Below, piece after piece: positions 24,921 through 36,606 of a DNA stretch of 39,642 nucleotides. The notes beneath the pieces were generated by a model. That model saw only the letters and a program-made list of their open reading frames with translations. It was not told the origin of the DNA and searched no databases. The DNA lies in the NCBI GenBank assembly GCA_947589395.1, contig CANQAA010000004.1, positions 1 to 39,642 on the forward strand, in the 5' to 3' direction. Positions within the stretch are counted from its first letter, which is position 1. Every line of letters begins with the position of its first letter. A program made the position numbers and the translations under genes. This stretch comes from an uncultured Clostridia bacterium (GTDB lineage Bacteria > Bacillota > Clostridia > Christensenellales > CAG-917).

Positions 24921-26861
24921 CTATGCCAACTTTATGTTGAGTTTGCTGTCGTACACCGAAACGCTTGTCATATCGATGCCCAAGCTCGCCTTTTGATCCT
25001 TGCAAAGCGAGGCGGGAATTGTGAGAGTCTTGTCAAGATATTTGCATCTGACAAATTTCTCTTCGCCAAAATCTATCTCTTCCTCGCACTCGGCCTCGAT
25101 GTCATCGCCCTCGATAAAGCGCTCCACTCTCAGCGTAAGCGGCACGCCGAACACCTTGCGGTCGCTCACTCCTATCAGCCTCTTTGCGAGCTCGTCCGGG
25201 CAAGGAACGCTCTTCCCTTCGAATTCGAACTCCAACGCGAACTTGAACCCCGCTCTCTTTTGCTCCTTGCTTGGGCTCACCTTTTTGAAGACTCCCTCGA
25301 GCTCGTTGACGGGATCGAACTTCGCCTTGACAAGCTCGTCGCCTCTATAAAAGTCCGCAGATTTCAAATCTATACTTATGGACTTCGGAAGTTCGCTCGC
25401 AAGCGCAAACGCGACTCCGCCTCCCGCTCGCAAGATATAGAGGTCGCCCTCTTTCACGCTGTCTATCAACTCCGCCTGCACGGGGATATCTCCGCCCGCG
25501 CTAACCCCAAAAATGGGAGCTCTCATCACATACTCGCCGGACAGCTCCTCAAGCGCCTTTGGCAAAGTAAGTTCCGCGCCCATGACGCAGAGTTTTCCCT
25601 CGCTCGCCACGACGTCGAACTCGCAAAATTCGGGCACTCGCTTGCAAACGGACTCCTCCGTCTCGGCGTCGAAGAAATGCAGGCTGCCTTTTTTGGGAAG
25701 CACGCGGATCTTGTCCCCGACGCGATATGAAAGCAGTCCCGCAAGTTTGACGATGAACGCGTCCGAGATGTCCTCGAAGCGCAAGTAAAGCAAGGTTTCG
25801 CTGCCCAAAAGCTCGATCTGCGTGATCGTCGCCTCAATTCCGTCCTCGTTCAGCTCGAATTCTTCCGGGCGAACGCCCAAGATCATCTTTTTGCCGTGCG
25901 CATACGCTCTTTCAAGCAATATGAGCTCGGACGAGTCGACAATGAGCTCCTTTGACAAGTCCTCGCCAAAGCGTATTTTGGCGCGCTCCCCCATTTCGGA
26001 TATCTGCGCCGCAAAAAAGTTCATGGGCGGCGTGCCGATGAAGCCCGCCACAAATTTGTTGTCGGGATATTTATACAAGTTTATCGGCGTGTCGATCTGT
26101 TGAACGAAGCCGTCCTTCATGACGACGATCCTGTCGCCCATCGTCATCGCTTCGGTCTGATCGTGCGTGACGTAGATGAAAGTGGTCTGAAGACGGCTGT
26201 GCAAAGCGGAGATCTCCGCTCTCATCTGCGTGCGCAACTTCGCGTCCAAATTCGAAAGCGGCTCGTCCAGCAAAAACACCTTCGGCTCTCTGACGATCGC
26301 TCTGCCAAGCGCAACTCTTTGGCGTTGACCGCCGCTCATCGCGCCCGGTTTTTTCTTGAGATAGTCGCTGAGTCCAAGAATTTCAGCCACAGCGAGCACT
26401 TTTTGAGCGTTGCGTTTTTTTGCCGTGCGCCTCAGCTTGAACTCCTCCTTGACGCGCTCGCTCTGCGCCTTTTTTTCCTCTTTGCCCGCCGTGCGCGAAA
26501 AAGCCATTGAAAGCCGCTTTTTGATTTGCATTTTGAGATCGTCGTTCGCGCTCATCTTGAGGGGAAACGCGATGTTGTCAAACACGGTCATGTGCGGATA
26601 AAGCGCGTAGTTTTGAAAGACCATCGCCGTGTCGCGCTCCTTGCAGTCCACGTCGTTGACGACGCGCCCGTCAATGAAAAGTTGCCCTGCGGAGATCTCC
26701 TCGAGCCCCGCGATCATTCTGAGCGTGGTCGATTTGCCGCACCCGGAGGGTCCCACGAACACCACGAACTCTTTGTCCTCGATGTTCATGGAAAAGTCGT
26801 TGACGGCCTTTGTGCCGTTTGGATAAACTTTGTAAATGTTTTTTAGTGTCACGTCTGCCAT
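24921..26861 (-). CDS. Oversized sugar ABC transporter ATPase, MalK/UgpC/MsmK type
   Basis: A 646-residue ATPase; typical MalK-like proteins have about 360-380. Walker A is GPSGCGKST (37-45), the Q-loop Q83, the signature MSGGQ (175-179), Walker B VFLLDEP (195-201) and the H-loop THDQTEAM. Between Q-loop and signature (about 104-150) there is a Lys/Arg/Glu-rich insertion of about 40 residues absent from usual family members. The regulatory TOBE part starts near 280, includes GVRPEEFEL, and is followed by about 230 further residues that look like extra TOBE-like beta repeats. GAGG lies 5 nt before the ATG. It probably powers the permeases at 9786-11649 and possibly other CUT1 importers of the cell. 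Confidence 0.88.
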   Translation of the reverse strand: MADVTLKNIYKVYPNGTKAVNDFSMNIEDKEFVVFVGPSGCGKSTTLRMIAGLEEISAGQLFIDGRVVNDVDCKERDTAMVFQNYALYPHMTVFDNIAFPLKMSANDDLKMQIKKRLSMAFSRTAGKEEKKAQSERVKEEFKLRRTAKKRNAQKVLAVAEILGLSDYLKKKPGAMSGGQRQRVALGRAIVREPKVFLLDEPLSNLDAKLRTQMRAEISALHSRLQTTFIYVTHDQTEAMTMGDRIVVMKDGFVQQIDTPINLYKYPDNKFVAGFIGTPPMNFFAAQISEMGERAKIRFGEDLSKELIVDSSELILLERAYAHGKKMILGVRPEEFELNEDGIEATITQIELLGSETLLYLRFEDISDAFIVKLAGLLSYRVGDKIRVLPKKGSLHFFDAETEESVCKRVPEFCEFDVVASEGKLCVMGAELTLPKALEELSGEYVMRAPIFGVSAGGDIPVQAELIDSVKEGDLYILRAGGGVAFALASELPKSISIDLKSADFYRGDELVKAKFDPVNELEGVFKKVSPSKEQKRAGFKFALEFEFEGKSVPCPDELAKRLIGVSDRKVFGVPLTLRVERFIEGDDIEAECEEEIDFGEEKFVRCKYLDKTLTIPASLCKDQKASLGIDMTSVSVYDSKLNIKLA

Positions 26862-26908
26862 AAAAGCCTCATTTCCGCATAGCGGCGGTCATTTTGTTCT
26901 CATAATAA

Positions 26909-26971
26909 AGTTTAACAAATCATTTTTTCTTAAACAATTGCACTAAACTGCTATTGTGGGGACTAAACTGC
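26909..26971 (-). promoter_or_regulatory. Regulated promoter of the ABC ATPase operon
   Basis: On the minus strand two identical boxes GCAGTTTAGT (26971-26962 and 26951-26942) stand exactly 20 bp apart. A 4-nt gap, TTGTTT (26937-26932), a 17-bp spacer and TAAACT (26914-26909) follow. This is the clearest of the three repeats of this kind in the locus. Confidence 0.65.
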
Positions 26972-27208
26972 GCACTTTTTTGCAACTCCTCTTGCTCCGC
27001 GCAATTTACGGGCGGGAAGAGAGCGGCAAAAATGTGCGCCGCAAAAAACTCGAAAAGTAAAAACGCTTCCCCGAAAAAACTTGCTTTTGCTTTGATAAAT
27101 CTTTGTCGCAAAACAGGCGGATCTTTGCCGTTTTTGCAACCTGTATGCGATTTTTTCATTCTGAAAGGGACAAAAAACAAATTTCGCCCTGCCGACGGCT
27201 TTTTGAAC

Positions 27209-27214
27209 TATAAT
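27209..27214 (+). promoter_or_regulatory. -10 box of the recombinase gene
   Basis: TATAAT at 27209-27214 lies 15 nt before the ATG, with CGGAGGTG in between. No good -35 box is found 16-18 bp upstream, so expression may be weak or need an activator. Confidence 0.45.
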
Positions 27215-27229
27215 AGATCGGAGGTGAAT

Positions 27230-28138
27230 ATGACGCTGAAAAATTATCTCGAGAATTGGCTGAAAACTCAGCGCGGGCTAAAAGAGAGGACTCTATCTCG
27301 CTACGCGCAGATAATCAGGATCAACATATCCCCCGTCTTGGGAGAAAAACCGCTCGACGCCGTCACGCATGAGGACTTAAAGCGCTTTTCGGACGAGCTA
27401 CTAAAGACGCACTCGGACAACACCGTGCTGCAGATCGTGGGCGTTTTGAAGCGCGCGCTGAATTGCGCCGTGCCCGATATCATACCCGCAAATCCCGCGA
27501 CCGGGCTTTCGCTCAAGCACAGGCAACGCAAGGTCGAGCCCTTCACGGAGCGCGAACAACAGAGGCTTGAGAGATACATCTTGAAATGCAAAAATCCGTA
27601 TTATTACGGCATTCTCATCGCCCTTTATACGGGTGTGAGGATAGGCGAGCTCGTCGCGCTCACCTGGCAGGACGTGGATCTTTCCTCCCGCACGATAACG
27701 GTTTTGAAGACGGCGAGTCCCATTGGAGGCGCGCTCACTTGTCCGAAGACGGAAGCGGGCAAACGCACCGTCCCCTACCCCAAACAGCTTCAGCCTCTCA
27801 TGTTGAAGTTGAGATCGCTTGGCGGCGAGTACGTCGTGAGCACACGCAAGGGCAAATTTATGACGATAGGCGGCTATCAAAAGGCGTTTTCGAGACTGCT
27901 TGCCCGCCTTGACATAAAACATCGCGGTTTCCACAGCCTTCGCCACACCTACGCCACCCGCGCGCTCGAGGCGGGAGCGGACGTCAGGACCTTGAGCGAG
28001 ATGCTCGGCCACAGCAGTCCCACCGTGACCATCGCCCGCTATTGCCACAGCACGGACAAGCAAAAGCTCAAGATATGCGAAAAGATAGGCGAAAATCTCA
28101 AAAAATATAAGTTGAACGAGCAAGACCCGACAAAATAA
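27230..28138 (+). CDS. Tyrosine recombinase/integrase
   Basis: A 302-residue phage-type integrase. An N-terminal core-binding helical domain (1-85) precedes the catalytic domain with the full set of active residues: R137 in GVRIGE, K173 in PKTEAGKR, H235-x-x-R238 in HSLRHTYATR, H261 in LGHSS and the nucleophile Y271 in ARYCH. The start at 27230 is supported by GGAGGTGA; the frame is open 92 codons further upstream but without plausible protein. There is no excisionase, phage or conjugation gene beside it and no tRNA, so it is a lone recombinase at the border between the sugar locus and core genes. Tandem repeats follow about 100 bp downstream. It may be a relic of an element or a resident recombinase. 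Confidence 0.9.
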   Translation: MTLKNYLENWLKTQRGLKERTLSRYAQIIRINISPVLGEKPLDAVTHEDLKRFSDELLKTHSDNTVLQIVGVLKRALNCAVPDIIPANPATGLSLKHRQRKVEPFTEREQQRLERYILKCKNPYYYGILIALYTGVRIGELVALTWQDVDLSSRTITVLKTASPIGGALTCPKTEAGKRTVPYPKQLQPLMLKLRSLGGEYVVSTRKGKFMTIGGYQKAFSRLLARLDIKHRGFHSLRHTYATRALEAGADVRTLSEMLGHSSPTVTIARYCHSTDKQKLKICEKIGENLKKYKLNEQDPTK

Positions 28139-28240
28139 AAAAATCGTCAAATGAAGCGCCGCTCTTTGAAACGCATTATAAAGTCCTTTGCCGTTTGTCT
28201 TAATTTATTTATCTGTCGGACTTTTGGCATGAACTTTTTT

Positions 28241-28327
28241 GCAAGCGTTACTTAAGCGTTATCCCCGATAAGTCATGCGGGCGCTGCTCAAGCGTTGTAC
28301 CCAATAAGACATGCAAGCGTTGCACTC
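28241..28327. repeat. Tandem 36-38 bp repeat, about 2.3 copies
   Basis: Copy 1 (28241-28278) and copy 2 (28279-28314) share AAGCGTT-R-T-M-CCC-R-ATAAG-W-CATGC and a preceding GC-rich block; a partial third copy starts at 28315 (AAGCGTTGCACTC). The array lies between the recombinase stop and the terminator of the oxidoreductase gene. The sequence from the third copy into the terminator resembles a unit of the repeat at 32909-33090. Confidence 0.65.
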
Positions 28328-28343
28328 AAAAATTCCCATAAAC

Positions 28344-28374
28344 AAAAAACGGCAAGCCGTTTGGCTTGCCGTTT
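28344..28374 (-). terminator. Terminator of the pyruvate:ferredoxin oxidoreductase gene
   Basis: aaacggcaagcc (28347-28358) and ggcttgccgttt (28363-28374) form a 12-bp stem with a 4-nt loop. On the minus strand TTTTTTG follows. It stands 16 nt beyond the oxidoreductase stop codon. Confidence 0.85.
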
Positions 28375-28389
28375 GACGGGATCTTGAAA

Positions 28390-31980
<3,591 letters not shown>

Positions 31981-31986
31981 TCATAT

Positions 31987-32015
31987 ATTATAGCTTTATA
32001 AAAATTTTAAGTCAA
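31987..32015 (-). promoter_or_regulatory. Strong promoter of the oxidoreductase gene
   Basis: On the minus strand TTGACT (32010-32015), a 17-bp A/T-rich spacer and TATAAT (31987-31992). The leader is about 70 nt. Confidence 0.85.
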
Positions 32016-32083
32016 TAATTATGCGAGCATTTTTTATTTCCGGTTTTTGGATTTTTAATATTTTCTCAATAAGAAAAATTGCG

Positions 32084-32111
32084 TTGTAATCGGGCGCGGA
32101 GGTGGTATAAT
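32084..32111 (+). promoter_or_regulatory. Promoter of ispE; possibly leaderless
   Basis: TTGTAA (32084-32089), 16-bp spacer, TATAAT (32106-32111), then 6 nt to ATG at 32118. GGAGGTGG (32098-32105) lies within the spacer, 12 nt from the ATG, and would only be in the mRNA if transcription began further upstream. Confidence 0.55.
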
Positions 32112-32117
32112 ATCCAT

Positions 32118-32870
32118 ATGCTGTTCGTAGAGGAAAAAATACCCGCAAAAGTCAACTTGTCTCTCGCCGTGACCGGAAAGCGCGGCGGCATGCACACGCT
32201 TTGCATGATCGTGGCGGAGTGCGAAGATCTCTTCGACGAGGTCTATCTCTCCCCCGAAAAAGGGAGCGATTTCAAGTTGCGCTTTGCTCAAGGGGACTAT
32301 AAAGAGCTCGACGAGGGTCGGTTTGCAAACTTTCTCGCCCCAAAACTCAAGCTCGTCTCCGACACGCTCAACATAGGAGGAGAGCTTACGATACGAAAAA
32401 ATATCCCTCTCGGAGGAGGGCTGGGCGGCTCGTCGGCGGCGATCGCGGGGACTCTCAGACTTCTCGACAAACTCGGCTACGACCTTCCCTTCGACCCCGT
32501 GCGCTTGGGCGGCGACGTCCCCGCGATGATGAGGGGCGGACTTTTGAGAGTGGAGGGCGTGGGCGAGATCCTGACCCCCTTGAGCTATCCAAAAAAACTC
32601 GAGTTCGACGTCCAAATAGCCGAAGGCGGCGTGGACAGCGCGGCGTGTTACGCCCTCTACGACAAGATGGCGAGCATGGGCGAATTCTTCCCCTCCCCCA
32701 TTCCGATGACCGTCAAGGAGGCGCTGTCAAGTCTCAGAAACGACCTCACCCTTCCCGCGACGAGGCTGAACCCAAATGTAAAGACCTTGCTTGAAAGCAT
32801 GAAAAAGACAAACTCCCGCGTCATCATGTCCGGAAGCGGCAGCGCGGTCGTCGCGATACGCGAACGCTGA
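32118..32870 (+). CDS. ispE: 4-diphosphocytidyl-2-C-methyl-D-erythritol kinase
   Basis: A 250-residue GHMP kinase that phosphorylates CDP-methylerythritol in the MEP route to isoprenoid precursors. It has the N-terminal substrate motif IPAKVNLSLAV, the ATP-binding glycine loop PLGGGLGGSSAA, GGDVPAMMRGG and the C-terminal MSGSGSAVVAI. It is somewhat shorter than the usual 280-300 residues, with a reduced central part. ATG at 32118 places the KVNL motif correctly; upstream codons in the frame lie in the promoter. It is a single-gene unit, divergent from the oxidoreductase and convergent with lysS. Confidence 0.92.
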   Translation: MLFVEEKIPAKVNLSLAVTGKRGGMHTLCMIVAECEDLFDEVYLSPEKGSDFKLRFAQGDYKELDEGRFANFLAPKLKLVSDTLNIGGELTIRKNIPLGGGLGGSSAAIAGTLRLLDKLGYDLPFDPVRLGGDVPAMMRGGLLRVEGVGEILTPLSYPKKLEFDVQIAEGGVDSAACYALYDKMASMGEFFPSPIPMTVKEALSSLRNDLTLPATRLNPNVKTLLESMKKTNSRVIMSGSGSAVVAIRER

Positions 32871-32908
32871 AACCTTCATAGGCAACGCGCTCAAACAAAT
32901 CGCGTCGG

Positions 32909-33090
32909 GCGTTGCGCCAAAAAGTATGATTTAATGCATATAACAACAAAAAACGAATGTTGCGCCAAAAGTTTAATTCATCGAATAAACAACAAAAAAA
33001 ACGGACGGCGCGCAAAAATATTTAATTCATCACATAAAAAAAGCGTTGCTCTAAAAGTATAATTCACCCGCATAGATAACAAAAACGGCA
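32909..33090. repeat. Imperfect 48-bp tandem repeat, about four copies
   Basis: Units begin at 32909, 32957, 33005 and 33043 with GCGTTGCGCC, ATGTTGCGCC, a GGCGCGC variant and GCGTTGCTCT. Each continues with an A-rich run, a TTTAATTCAT-like block, CATA, and an A-rich AACAAAAAA-CGG end. Spacing is 48, 48 and 38 bp. The last unit runs into the terminator at 33081. The array fills the gap between ispE and lysS. Confidence 0.7.
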
Positions 33091-33107
33091 GTTTAACTGC
33101 CGTTTTT
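33081..33107. terminator. Bidirectional terminator between ispE and lysS
   Basis: aaaaacggcagt (33081-33092) and actgccgttttt (33096-33107) form a 12-bp stem with a 3-nt loop and A/T tracts on both sides. It can end both convergent transcripts. Confidence 0.88.
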
Positions 33108-33126
33108 GCACATTTAATCATCGTTT

Positions 33127-34611
33127 TCAGTCAAGCGGGCGCATTGTCGGGAACAGCAACACGTCTCTTATCGACGGGCTGTTTGTCAAAAACATGACCA
33201 TCCTGTCTATGCCGATGCCAAGTCCGCCCGTAGGGGGCATGCCGTACTCGAGCGCCGTGCAGAAGTCCTCGTCGTAAGGCTGGGCTTCCTCGTCGCCCTT
33301 TGCCTTGTTGAGCATCTGCTGTTCGAAGCGCTTGCGCTGATCGAGGGGGTCGTTGAGCTCGCTGAACGCGTTGCCGCCCTCGCTCGAGCAGATGAAAAAC
33401 TCAAAGCGCTCGGTGAGACGGGGATCGCTCGGCTTCTTTTTGGCGAGAGGACTGACTTCGACGGGATAGTCCGTGATGAACACGGGGCCCGTGAGTTTGC
33501 CCTCTACGAGGTTGTCGAACGCCTCGTAGAGCGCCCTGCCCCAGCTCGTATCTTCCTTCAGTTCCAGCCCCATCGCGTTCGCCTTTTTTATGAGAGATGA
33601 GAGCTCTTCCGTCTCAAAATCGAGACCTGTATACTTTTTTACGGCCTGTTGCATGGTCAATCTCTCCCACGGGGGAGTGAGGTCGACCTCAGTGCCCTGA
33701 TAGACGAACTTGAGCGAGCCGTTGACCTTCATAGCCGCCGCCGTGAACAGCTCCTCCGTCACGTCCATCATCGTATGATAGTCCGCGTACGCCTGATAGA
33801 GCTCTATCGTCGTAAACTCGGGATTGTGGCGGGGGTCCATGCCCTCGTTGCGGAACTGCCTGCCTATCTCGTACACCTTTTCAAAGCCGCCCACGATGAG
33901 TCTCTTGAGGTGCAGCTCGGTCGCGATGCGCATGTACATGTCAATGTCGAGCGTGTTGTGGTGGGTGACAAAGGGTCTTGCGTTCGCGCCGCCCGCGAGA
34001 GTGTTGAGAATGGGAGTTTCGACCTCGATGAAGCCCTTTTTGTCGAGCACTTCCCTTATCGTCGAGATGATGGCGCTGCGCTTCAAAAACACCTCTTTGA
34101 CTTCGGGATTTGCGATGAGATCGACGTAGCGCTGACGATAGCGAAGCTCCGTGTCCTTGAGCCCGTGAAACTTTTCGGGAAGGGGCAACAGGGACTTTGC
34201 AAGCAGCGTGACTTTTGTCGCGTGAACGGAGATCTCCTCCGTCTTGGTCTTGAACACCCTGCCCGTCACGCCGATTATGTCGCCGACGTCCGTCTTTTTG
34301 AAGTCCTGATACTCCTCGACGCCAAGATCGTCGCGGCAAAAGTAAATTTGCAACTTGCCGTCGCAATCGAGTATGTGTCCAAAGCTCGCCTTTCCCATGA
34401 CGCGCTTTGAAACGAGCCTGCCCGCGACAGAGACCTCCGCGCCCTCAAGCGCGGCGAAGTTTTTTTGCACCTCGCCCGCCGTGACCGTGCGCTCAAAAGA
34501 CGTCCTCTCAAACGGATCTTGCCCGCGCGAAACAAGTTCGTTCAACTTTTCTATTCTGACCTTGCGCACCTCGTTGCTGTCAACTTCGGGCGCGCTCACA
34601 ACGTTATCCAT
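33127..34611 (-). CDS. lysS: Lysyl-tRNA synthetase (class II)
   Basis: A 494-residue class II synthetase that charges tRNA-Lys. Residues about 55-160 are the OB-fold anticodon-binding domain ([18 protein letters not shown]). The catalytic core has motif 1 near [10 protein letters not shown], motif 2 in [15 protein letters not shown] and motif 3 in [11 protein letters not shown]. Length and motif order match bacterial LysS. It starts 2 nt after the greA stop codon, so it is translated together with greA, an arrangement common in Bacillota. Confidence 0.97.
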   Translation of the reverse strand: MDNVVSAPEVDSNEVRKVRIEKLNELVSRGQDPFERTSFERTVTAGEVQKNFAALEGAEVSVAGRLVSKRVMGKASFGHILDCDGKLQIYFCRDDLGVEEYQDFKKTDVGDIIGVTGRVFKTKTEEISVHATKVTLLAKSLLPLPEKFHGLKDTELRYRQRYVDLIANPEVKEVFLKRSAIISTIREVLDKKGFIEVETPILNTLAGGANARPFVTHHNTLDIDMYMRIATELHLKRLIVGGFEKVYEIGRQFRNEGMDPRHNPEFTTIELYQAYADYHTMMDVTEELFTAAAMKVNGSLKFVYQGTEVDLTPPWERLTMQQAVKKYTGLDFETEELSSLIKKANAMGLELKEDTSWGRALYEAFDNLVEGKLTGPVFITDYPVEVSPLAKKKPSDPRLTERFEFFICSSEGGNAFSELNDPLDQRKRFEQQMLNKAKGDEEAQPYDEDFCTALEYGMPPTGGLGIGIDRMVMFLTNSPSIRDVLLFPTMRPLD

Positions 34612-34613
34612 AA

Positions 34614-35090
34614 TTATTTGATTGATACGACTCTATAGTCCTCTTCTCCGTGAGGAGTGACGACCTTCGCCGTCTCGCCGCTCTTTTTGCCGATCAACGC
34701 CTTGCCGAGCGGGGACTCGTTTGAGATCTTTCCCTTGCTGTAGTCCGCTTCCGTCTCGCCGACGATCTGAATTTGCATGACCGCTTCCTCGTCTTCGTCA
34801 AGCTCGCCGAGATATTCCACCGTGACCACGTTTCCGATGGAGATCTTGTGCGTGCCGCTCTTTTCGATAATTACGGCGTTTTTGATGCGCTCTTCAAGAT
34901 CCTTGATCTCTTGCGCGACCTGGCTCTCTTCCTGCTTTGCCGCGTCGTACTCGGCGTTCTCGCTCAAGTCGCCGAGCTCTCTTGCGTGTTGCAACTTCTT
35001 TGCGACGTCGCCTCTCAAATAGACGATGAGATAGTCAAGCCTTTGCTTTAACTCCTCAAGACCTTCCTGAGTCAAATAAACCTCTTTCAT
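34614..35090 (-). CDS. greA: Transcription elongation factor GreA
   Basis: A 158-residue factor that helps stalled RNA polymerase cleave and restart its transcript. The N-terminal coiled coil (about 1-75) carries the acidic tip, seen as [14 protein letters not shown], and the C-terminal globular domain begins with [17 protein letters not shown] and includes [18 protein letters not shown]. The length is the family norm. AAAGGAG precedes the ATG by about 6 nt. It is the middle gene of the amaP-like-greA-lysS unit. Confidence 0.96.
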   Translation of the reverse strand: MKEVYLTQEGLEELKQRLDYLIVYLRGDVAKKLQHARELGDLSENAEYDAAKQEESQVAQEIKDLEERIKNAVIIEKSGTHKISIGNVVTVEYLGELDEDEEAVMQIQIVGETEADYSKGKISNESPLGKALIGKKSGETAKVVTPHGEEDYRVVSIK

Positions 35091-35117
35091 ATTTACTCCT
35101 TTGCCAAAGGCAATATA

Positions 35118-36371
35118 TTATTCTTCATCTTTTCGGACGACATCCGCGTAGGGTGCGATCTCGTCCTCTTCGGGCATGAAATACGCCTCGTCCTCGACGG
35201 CGTTCTGCTCTTTAGCCGTCTCTTCGACCTCTTCCTCTTTGGCGGGCTCGCTTGACGGCTCTTCGACGGGCTCTTCTGCACGCTCTTCATAGAACTCGTT
35301 TGAGGGCTCGTCTGCGTTTTCATACTCTTCTACGGGCGCGTTTTCAAGCTCGTCTGCAGGCTCGTTTTCAAACTCGTCTGCGTTTTCAAGCTCGATACCT
35401 GCTTGCTCTTCTTGCTCGAGGACTTCCGTCCCTTCCGCCTCTTCTACCGCTTCCACGCCTTCTTCCCGAGCGGGTTTTTCCTCGATTGGTTCTTCCTCTA
35501 TAGGTTCTTCCTCGACCGACTTTTCCTCAACGACGGCTTCATGTTCCTCGCGCGCTTCGGGCGCTTCCGTTGTTTCTGGAGCGGGCTCGTCTTTGGGTTC
35601 TTCCGTCGCTTCTTCGACTCCCTCTGTCGCTTCCTCTTCGCGTTCCTCGTGGGCGGAATCTTCTATCGCTTCTTTTTCGGTCTCTTTTGAAATCGGCGCT
35701 TCCTCGACCTCTTCGGGGAGGGCGACGATCTCATGCTCCGCCTCTTCGGCGTCAAGTTTTTCGTCCTCCAATTTGTCCGCTTCGAGCTCCTTTTCCATTG
35801 CGGCTTTCTTGCGCGCCGCGAGCCTTTCGGCGACGATCGCCTCTATTTCCTCTTGCTCCGCCTTATACTTGGGAGTGAGCTCCATTATCCTGAACTCGAT
35901 GGTGTTGAACCTGAAGCCGAACTCCTTGTTGAACAAGTCCTCTATGAGAGTTCTCAGATACGTTTCGACCTCGACGACGTCCTTGTCGACGACGCGCACG
36001 TTGACGCGAAGCCTCACGCTGTAGTCGTCGGCGGAAACCGCGACCTTCTTGCACTTGACCCCCTCCACGTCGTGGCAGACGTCCTTGACGAGCTTGGTTA
36101 TGACCTTGACGGAGACGCGCAAAAGCGAGCCGCGATCCACATGCACCGTGACGTCCTTGATCACGTCGGTGTTGACAAAGAGCAAGACCAGCGTGATGAC
36201 GTCGAGAATGACGTACAAAACGGAAAGCGTGATGAACAACCCCTTGACGAGATGGCTGTCAAAATCCTTTTGGTCTATGCCGCCGAACACCGTCACAAGC
36301 AAGATCATGATGAGAATCAGCGCGACGACGATACCTGCGAGCGCAAAGACCTTCGCGAGATTTTTTTTCAT
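35118..36371 (-). CDS. AmaP/Asp23-like membrane protein with long acidic tail
   Basis: A 417-residue protein. Two membrane spans at about 5-30 and 45-67 are followed by an Asp23-like domain (about 75-165) with VSVKVITKLVKDVCHDVEGV and RLRVNVRVVDKDVVEVETYL. This is the arrangement of AmaP, the membrane anchor of Asp23 in Gram-positive bacteria. AmaP proteins are about 180-200 residues; here a helical linker and about 230 residues very rich in Glu, Pro and Ala are added, with internal repeats such as EEEPIEEKP and ELENADEFENEP. The tail is probably disordered and strongly negative. GGAGG 5 nt before ATG at 36371 sets the start. It is first in an operon with greA and lysS. Confidence 0.75.
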   Translation of the reverse strand: MKKNLAKVFALAGIVVALILIMILLVTVFGGIDQKDFDSHLVKGLFITLSVLYVILDVITLVLLFVNTDVIKDVTVHVDRGSLLRVSVKVITKLVKDVCHDVEGVKCKKVAVSADDYSVRLRVNVRVVDKDVVEVETYLRTLIEDLFNKEFGFRFNTIEFRIMELTPKYKAEQEEIEAIVAERLAARKKAAMEKELEADKLEDEKLDAEEAEHEIVALPEEVEEAPISKETEKEAIEDSAHEEREEEATEGVEEATEEPKDEPAPETTEAPEAREEHEAVVEEKSVEEEPIEEEPIEEKPAREEGVEAVEEAEGTEVLEQEEQAGIELENADEFENEPADELENAPVEEYENADEPSNEFYEERAEEPVEEPSSEPAKEEEVEETAKEQNAVEDEAYFMPEEDEIAPYADVVRKDEE

Positions 36372-36405
36372 TGCTGCCTCCAAGCATTAAAATTTGCCTT
36401 AATAT

Positions 36406-36432
36406 ATTATAACAAATAAAGTTTTTAGTCAA
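36406..36432 (-). promoter_or_regulatory. Promoter of the amaP-like-greA-lysS operon
   Basis: On the minus strand TTGACT (36427-36432) stands 15 bp before TATAAT (36406-36411), or 17 bp before the overlapping TAATAT. Either would give a short leader ending in TTGGAGG. Confidence 0.6.
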
Positions 36433-36558
36433 CCTTATAACCGAAAAAGCGCAAAATATGTTGCGGCATATACATTGCGCTCAACAAGGCTCTTTGAAAT
36501 CGAAACAAAAAAAAGACTGAAAGCCAAAAACCCTATCGCGATAACACGCGTTTTTCGG

Positions 36559-36597
36559 CAAAAACTCGAAATTTGCGACTTGCATTTGAAATTTCGA
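36559..36597 (-). terminator. Terminator after tadA
   Basis: On the minus strand TCGAAATTT (36597-36589) and AAATTTCGA (36574-36566) form a perfect 9-bp stem followed by GTTTTTG. It lies directly after the tadA stop codon and closes the CPBP-rlmH-tadA operon. Confidence 0.75.
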
Positions 36598-36606
36598 CAA
36601 ACTTCG

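Larger units (their letters stand above)
26862..27229. other. 368-base divergent intergenic region
   Basis: This stretch holds the regulated ATPase promoter with its two direct-repeat boxes (26909-26971) and, at the other end, the short leader of the recombinase gene. Open frames run through it on both strands, but none has a ribosome binding site or recognisable protein sequence. TTTTTGCAAC occurs twice (near 26979 and 27132). The bases between about 26990 and 27190 show nothing else that can be named. Confidence 0.6.

Noticed and set aside
26954-27229. Upstream extension of the recombinase frame (92 codons)
   Set aside because: The extension overlaps the divergent ATPase promoter boxes and has no protein-like features; GGAGGTGA marks ATG at 27230.
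28241-28327. CRISPR array
   Set aside because: Only about two imperfect units without unique spacers, and no cas gene in the window.
32909-33090. CRISPR array or replication iterons
   Set aside because: Units are contiguous and degenerate with no unique spacers, and there is no replication-initiator gene nearby; no DnaA-box cluster was seen.
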